Assembly (NCBI GenBank): GCA_023386045.1
Contig: JAEWKK010000004.1
Span: 62,001 to 126,000 of the forward strand
Source of the DNA: Bacteroidota bacterium
GTDB taxonomy: Bacteria > Bacteroidota > Bacteroidia > Chitinophagales > Chitinophagaceae
Direction of reading: 5' to 3'
Length of the DNA stretch: 64,000 nt
The position numbers and the translations under genes were made by a program. The notes under the pieces are model-generated. The model did not search any database, was not told where the DNA came from, and saw nothing but the letters and a program-made list of their open reading frames with translations. Below are positions 60,464 through 64,000 of the stretch, one piece after another; the first letter of the stretch is position 1; each line of letters opens with the position of its first letter.

Positions 60464-60949
60464 TTCATGGTTCATAGATCATAGTTCATAGGTAGTTCAC
60501 GAGTTCACAAGTACACGAGTTCACAAGTACACGAGTTCACGAGTTCACGAGTTGGTTTTTGGTAGAACAGTTCTATGAGCCATCGATCTCTCTACTTTTT
60601 CTTTGTGCACTTCGTGGTTCTTCGTGTGCTTCGTGCTCCTAAAACAACTACTATATAAAAAACAGTTTGTAAAAGGAAAGAACAGCCGGATCACAAAGTA
60701 CACAGAGAAGGCACAAAGGACACAACGCCTGAATAGTTCACAAGTTCACGAGTTGGGACGTTTCTGTATAACTCTCTTGTCACCCTGTAAGGGAGCCGGA
60801 TCACAAAGTGCACAAAGAAGGCACAAAGGGCACAACGCAGTTCTATTTAGTTCACTCTACCATACAGTATACAATCTGTCATAGATCATGATCTCTCAAT
60901 CTTTATGAACTATGATCTATGATCCATGAACCACGAACTACCAACCACC
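60464..60949. repeat. 490-base repeat-rich intergenic region
   Basis: No gene is seen. It holds a 19-base perfect inverted repeat (60472-60490 and 60904-60922, TATGAACTATGATCTATGA type), tandem copies of ACGAGTTCACAAGTAC (60499-60514, 60515-60530) followed by three ACGAGTT(C) units, and a 45-base direct repeat (60684-60728 and 60794-60838) that differs at about four positions. A reverse-complement copy of the CACAAAG-type repeat lies at about 60600-60640. These are Bacteroidota-style intergenic repeats; origin unknown. Confidence 0.75.
60684..60838. repeat. 45-base direct repeat
   Basis: Two copies beginning AGCCGGATCACAAAGT, at 60684-60728 and 60794-60838, about four mismatches apart and 110 bases apart start to start. 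The CACAAAG units within each are themselves partly repeated. No gene is contained. Confidence 0.75.
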
Positions 60950-61723
60950 TCATCTCCCCTTAAACACCGGCTTTCTCTTCTCCAGGAAAGCCCCGGTTCC
61001 TTCTTTCATGTCTTCGGTGGTAAAGCATTCACCAAAAGACCTGATCTCCACTTCATAGCCATTCTCAGTACTGAAAACAGCATTTGCTGAACTGATGCAC
61101 TTACTAATTGCAAATGGAGCTTTGGCGATGATCTGGTCAAGGATCATTTTTGCTTTTGGTAGCAGGTCATCCTGTGGTACTACATGATTCACCAAACCAT
61201 ATTCAAGCGCGATGCTGGCTTCAATCATATTGCCTGTCATCAATAATTCAAGTGCTCTTCCTTTTCCTATCAGTTGCACCAGTCTTTGTGTGCCACCATA
61301 ACCAGGTATGATACCAAGGTTGACTTCAGGCTGCCCGAATTTCGCATTATCACTGGCCACCCTGAAATGACAGGCCATGGCTAGTTCACAGCCACCACCC
61401 AGTGCAAAGCCATTCACGGCTGCAACAATTGGTTTGGAGGCGTTCTCTATCTTGAAGAATATATCCTGTCCTGTTTTTGCAAGTGCAGCGCCTTCTGAAG
61501 GATTCAATCCCACAAATTCACTGATATCAGCACCTGCAACAAAGGCCTTGGTTCCTGAACCGGTAATGATCACCGCTTTGATCTCAGGGTTTTTTTCTAT
61601 TTCAGCAGTGACCTCATTCAGATCTGCCATCACATCACGATTCAACGCATTTAATTTATCGGGCCTGTTGATGGTTACAGTGAAGATCCCATTCTCAAGT
61701 GAGGTCAGTAAGGTCTTATACAT
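60950..61723 (-). CDS. Enoyl-CoA hydratase/isomerase family protein
   Basis: A 257-residue crotonase-fold enzyme. The oxyanion-hole and catalytic region includes GGGCELAMACHF (Glu113) and KFGQPEVNLGIIPGYGGTQRLVQLIGKGRA (Glu133); both glutamates needed for hydration are present, so it is probably a true enoyl-CoA hydratase of fatty-acid degradation. ALNRDVMADL and KAFVAGADISEF are typical N-terminal motifs. A -7 promoter match (TACATTTG, minus strand, 61738-61745) lies 15 bases before the ATG. No beta-oxidation partner genes are next to it. Confidence 0.92.
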   Translation of the reverse strand: MYKTLLTSLENGIFTVTINRPDKLNALNRDVMADLNEVTAEIEKNPEIKAVIITGSGTKAFVAGADISEFVGLNPSEGAALAKTGQDIFFKIENASKPIVAAVNGFALGGGCELAMACHFRVASDNAKFGQPEVNLGIIPGYGGTQRLVQLIGKGRALELLMTGNMIEASIALEYGLVNHVVPQDDLLPKAKMILDQIIAKAPFAISKCISSANAVFSTENGYEVEIRSFGECFTTEDMKEGTGAFLEKRKPVFKGR

Positions 61724-61737
61724 GGAGAATTTTTTTT

Positions 61738-61745
61738 CAAATGTA
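61738..61745 (-). promoter_or_regulatory. -7 promoter element for the enoyl-CoA hydratase gene
   Basis: Reads TACATTTG on the minus strand, an exact TAnnTTTG match, ending 15 bases before the start at 61723. Leader of about 10 bases. Confidence 0.45.
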
Positions 61746-61822
61746 AGTAGTAAATAAAAAAGGCGAGGGGAGATAGTTTATTAGGACAATGACTTTGATT
61801 CTCATCCTTGTTGCACAGGAAT

Positions 61823-62161
61823 TTATTCTGTTGGAGCTGATATGATGACAGGGCCCTTTGGAAGAGGATTGCTTTTTTCTATTAGTTTGATAATGCTTGC
61901 AGAATGAATCTTCAACTCCAAATATGTATTGTTTTTTGCTACAAGTATTAAAACACAAATAGGGTATTTAATGAAATTTTGCTGATGCTGTAGGTTTTTA
62001 TCAAAAGTTAGAAATGCATCAAATCCATCTTTAATCGTCAGGTTTAGAAGATCACCATTTTTGATTCCATTCCAACCCATGTCCCTGACAGTAAAAACCT
62101 GGTACCGGGGAAAGTCTTGTTTTAAGCGTTTCGGTAAGTTTTCATCAAGCAGCAGCTTCAT
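61823..62161 (-). CDS. DUF5615 PIN-like toxin candidate
   Basis: A 112-residue protein of the DUF5615 (Mut7-C/PIN-like) type. Conserved acidic positions appear in LLLDENLPKRL (about 3-13), VFTVRDMGWNG (about 22-32) and AFLTFDKNLQHQQ (about 49-61), the PIN-fold metal site. Such proteins form type II toxin-antitoxin-like pairs with a DUF433 partner, which lies upstream and overlaps this frame by 17 bases. The start at 62161 is chosen because it begins at the KLLLDEN strand; sequence upstream belongs to the partner. RNase activity is inferred. Confidence 0.8.
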   Translation of the reverse strand: MKLLLDENLPKRLKQDFPRYQVFTVRDMGWNGIKNGDLLNLTIKDGFDAFLTFDKNLQHQQNFIKYPICVLILVAKNNTYLELKIHSASIIKLIEKSNPLPKGPVIISAPTE

Positions 62162-62384
62162 AAAGCTTGACGATGTTTTTTGAAGATAAGAGCCGCGCTG
62201 CAAGTTCAAGAGCTGCAATGGCCTGTTCCTTTGTTACGCTGGGAAAATCATTCAGGAATTCATCTAAAGTCACTCCTGCTTCCAAATGATCAAATATGGA
62301 TTCGACGGGTACTCTTGTGCCCTTGAAAACAGGAGTACCTCCTAATACTTCTGGATCAATTAATATGAGTTCACGAACATCCAT
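62145..62384 (-). CDS. DUF433 antitoxin candidate
   Basis: A 79-residue protein of the DUF433 family with a helix-turn-helix pattern. LILIDPEVLGGTPVFKGTRVPVESIFDHLEAGVTLDEFLNDFPSVTKEQAIAALELA is family-characteristic, with the GTRVPV turn near residue 23. DUF433 proteins are the usual antitoxin-like partner of DUF5615 PIN proteins. It is upstream of, and overlaps by 17 bases, the DUF5615 gene, the expected order. The pair might autoregulate from the 120-base gap upstream; no operator was identified. Confidence 0.85.
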   Translation of the reverse strand: MDVRELILIDPEVLGGTPVFKGTRVPVESIFDHLEAGVTLDEFLNDFPSVTKEQAIAALELAARLLSSKNIVKLYEAAA

Positions 62385-62506
62385 GAAATAAAGTTACAAA
62401 CTCTTTTAGCTGATATAAAATTATTCATCCTCTTTGGCAGGATTCAACCTTATCCTATTTGAGCACTTTATTGTTGGAAACTTCTTTAGGTAATAAGTAG
62501 TATAGA

Positions 62507-62926
62507 TCAAAATGTCCTGTGCTCTTTTACCCAATCAGTGATATATCCTGCAATTTCCGTTGTGGGTGTACCAGGTGCGAATAATTTACCCGAGCCCTGT
62601 TGCTCTAAGGAAAGCATATCCTCTTCTGGTATGATCCCACCGCCGGTGAGTAATACATCATCCAGTCCTTTTTGTTTCATCAATGCAAGTACTTTTGGAA
62701 ACACCGTCATGTGCGCGCCTGATAATATGCTGATGCCTATTGCGTCAACATCTTCCTGCAGTGCAGCATTGACTACCATTTCCGGTGTTTGTCTCAATCC
62801 TGTATAGATCACTTCCATGCCGGCATCACGCAAGGCAGTGGCAATTACTTTAGCGCCCCTGTCATGTCCATCCAATCCTACCTTGGCTACCAGTACACGG
62901 ATCGGTCTTTTAAGATCTGCATTCAT
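62507..62926 (-). CDS. B12-binding subunit, methylmalonyl-CoA mutase type
   Basis: A stand-alone cobalamin-binding domain of about 139 residues. The base-off B12 signature DxHxxG is seen in GLDGHDRGAK (about 17-26), followed by the family's SGAHM and LTGGGIIPEEDM. It matches the C-terminal domain of methylmalonyl-CoA mutase. It would work with a separate catalytic subunit, not in this window; the epimerase at 47.2-47.6 kb is of the same pathway. I chose the ATG at 62926 (MNADLKRPIRVLVAKVG); an in-frame TTG at 62935 lies inside the promoter element, so a leaderless message is likely. Confidence 0.88.
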   Translation of the reverse strand: MNADLKRPIRVLVAKVGLDGHDRGAKVIATALRDAGMEVIYTGLRQTPEMVVNAALQEDVDAIGISILSGAHMTVFPKVLALMKQKGLDDVLLTGGGIIPEEDMLSLEQQGSGKLFAPGTPTTEIAGYITDWVKEHRTF

Positions 62927-62932
62927 ACGGCT

Positions 62933-62940
62933 CAAAAATA
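62933..62940 (-). promoter_or_regulatory. -7 promoter element abutting the B12-binding gene
   Basis: Reads TATTTTTG on the minus strand, an exact TAnnTTTG match, ending seven bases before the ATG at 62926. Suggests a leaderless or near-leaderless transcript. Confidence 0.5.
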
Positions 62941-62952
62941 AAGCAATGTTGA

Positions 62953-64000
62953 TTAGAATGTAAAGGCTGATAATGCAGCTTCTATGCGACCAATTGTTTC
63001 TTCCTTGCCCAGCACTTCTGCAATGTGAAATACAGGAGGCCCGAACTTGCCACCAACCAGCATGATACGCATTGGCAATTGCAATTCACCCGGTTTGATC
63101 TGGTGTTGTTCGGCCATCTGTTTGAAATGATTCTCCAGGTTCTCTGCCGTCCACGCGCTGATGCTGTTCATGGAAGCTGCATAGGCTTCAAAGAATTTCT
63201 TTTTCTCTTCACTCCATTTTGTTTTGATAGCCGAGGCATCATAATCTCCCGGGGCTTTGAAAAAGAAATAACTGTGCTCGCAGAAATCTGTCAGTAAGGT
63301 GCACCTGTCTTTCACCAGGTCCATTACTTTTTCCATGTATGCTTCATCACTGATTTGAAGTCCTTTTTGAGCAAATAATTCTTTTACCTGCGCGATGTAG
63401 TTGGAAGCAGGCAGTTTTTTGATCCATTCATGGTTGAACCATTTTGCTTTCTCAAAATCAAACCTGGCGCCTGCCTTGTGCACTTTTTCTATGGAGAAGT
63501 TTTGAACCAGTTCATCCAAACTAAAGAGTTCCTGCTCTGTTCCATCATTCCATCCCAGCATGGCCAGCATATTGATAAATGCTTCGGGTAAAAAACCTCT
63601 TTCCCTGAAGCCTTCAGTCAATTCACCAGTCTTTGGGTCTGTCCAGTTCATGGCGAATACAGGGAAGCCATATTTGGCGCCATCGCGTTTGCTTAGCTTT
63701 CCGTTTGGTCCTAATATCAGTGGAAGGTGCGCCCACTGGGGCATGAATTCTTCACCAAATAAATACCGCCATAATAAAATATGCACAGGCGCACTTGGAA
63801 GCCATTCCTCTCCACGAAATGCATGTGAGATCTGCATCAGCCTGTCGTCAACTACAACGGCAAGATGATAGGTAGGCATGCCATCTGCTTTCAGTAATAC
63901 TTTATCATCAACAGTTGATGTATCAAAGCTCACTTCACCGCGAATCATGTCTTTGAAACTTACAGTTTCACCTGCAGGCATTTTGATCCTGATCACATGG
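62953..64000 (-). CDS. gltX: Glutamyl-tRNA synthetase, 3' part (cut by window edge)
   Basis: The C-terminal part of a class I glutamyl-tRNA synthetase, open at the right edge; an internal Met near 63996 is not the start. It contains DDRLMQISHAFRGEEWLPSAPVHILLWRYLF and the KMSKS-equivalent LSKRDGA (in NGKLSKRDGAKYGF), then the helical anticodon-binding domain. HIGH would lie beyond 64000. The sequence ends with PPVFHIAEVLGKEETIGRIEAALSAFTF, normal for Bacteroidota GltX. It precedes the B12-binding gene by 26 bases on the same strand. Confidence 0.93.
   Translation of the reverse strand, partial: HVIRIKMPAGETVSFKDMIRGEVSFDTSTVDDKVLLKADGMPTYHLAVVVDDRLMQISHAFRGEEWLPSAPVHILLWRYLFGEEFMPQWAHLPLILGPNGKLSKRDGAKYGFPVFAMNWTDPKTGELTEGFRERGFLPEAFINMLAMLGWNDGTEQELFSLDELVQNFSIEKVHKAGARFDFEKAKWFNHEWIKKLPASNYIAQVKELFAQKGLQISDEAYMEKVMDLVKDRCTLLTDFCEHSYFFFKAPGDYDASAIKTKWSEEKKKFFEAYAASMNSISAWTAENLENHFKQMAEQHQIKPGELQLPMRIMLVGGKFGPPVFHIAEVLGKEETIGRIEAALSAFTF

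Noticed and set aside
60603..60884. 93-codon plus-strand frame in the repeat-filled gap
   Set aside because: It is made of the CACAAAG-type repeats themselves and has no protein-like features.
1..64000. CRISPR arrays, tRNA and rRNA genes
   Set aside because: No regularly spaced repeat-spacer pattern or cloverleaf-like gene was noticed on reading. The repeats found are tandem or dispersed intergenic ones. A tRNAscan-SE and Infernal run would settle it.

Overview
This window comes from a Bacteroidota chromosome, most likely the Chitinophagales/Chitinophagaceae. The evidence is gliding-motility genes (gldB and a gldF-gldG fusion), a MurF-alanine racemase fusion, a secreted protein with a type IX-like C-terminal domain, a TonB-dependent receptor with a carboxypeptidase-regulatory N-domain, and the Bacteroidota promoter element TAnnTTTG in front of many genes. 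Shine-Dalgarno sequences are scarce. The family-level placement is inference. No rRNA, tRNA, CRISPR array, phage or insertion sequence was recognised. Nearly all of the window is ordinary housekeeping chromosome, densely packed on both strands.

Layout. 1-6 kb: an intergenic repeat cluster, NADP isocitrate dehydrogenase, apaG, gldB, nadE and a small lipoprotein. 6-11 kb: a shortened Bat (aerotolerance-type) operon, moxR-DUF58-BatD-like-batA, running straight into rsgA. 11-13 kb: small proteins, a gamma-carbonic-anhydrase-like protein and a metallo-beta-lactamase hydrolase. 13.1-16.6 kb: a 1151-residue protein joining a peptidase-like domain that seems to have lost its zinc motif, a propeller-like region and an outer-membrane barrel. 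16.6-20.2 kb: creD-dgkA-DUF1361 and a membrane protein plus winged-helix regulator pair; both operons carry the same CTTTGTA-n-TrCAAAG palindrome, so the regulator probably controls both. 20.2-23.7 kb: a TraB/GumN-family protein whose C-terminal half is cut off by a frameshift at an (AAT)5 tract. 23.9-29.3 kb: lipoprotein, class III aminotransferase, polysaccharide flippase, di-heme peroxidase and arfB.

29.3-32.7 kb: a tightly overlapped dtd-truncated haemoglobin-MazG operon, then two tandem YihY/BrkB paralogues. 32.7-37.8 kb: an iron-uptake-like pair (PepSY membrane protein, TonB siderophore receptor) and an AlkC-type DNA glycosylase. 37.9-42.9 kb: ileS, a DksA-like protein with a long histone H1-like basic tail, and a YcxB-like protein. 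43.5-45.8 kb: acpP-fabF-rnc. 46.2-49.8 kb: a secreted protein behind a leader that looks structured, methylmalonyl-CoA epimerase, and a minimal iscS-iscU-iscA set. 49.9-58 kb: a PrsW-type membrane protease with an FHA-like N-domain, gldF-gldG, terC, murF-alr and lspA. 58-64 kb: fumC, an NlpC/P60 lipoprotein, a 490-bp repeat-filled gap, an enoyl-CoA hydratase, a DUF433/DUF5615 toxin-antitoxin-like pair, a B12-binding mutase subunit and the 3' part of gltX, which runs off the right edge.

Functional themes are central metabolism (icd, fumC, methylmalonyl-CoA handling), envelope biogenesis (murF-alr, lspA, creD, flippase, gld genes), translation (ileS, gltX, dtd, arfB, rsgA) and iron or redox functions. 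The observations most worth following up are the shared palindrome of the creD regulon, the frameshifted TraB/GumN gene, the leader at 46127-46213, and promoter elements that abut start codons and suggest leaderless mRNAs.
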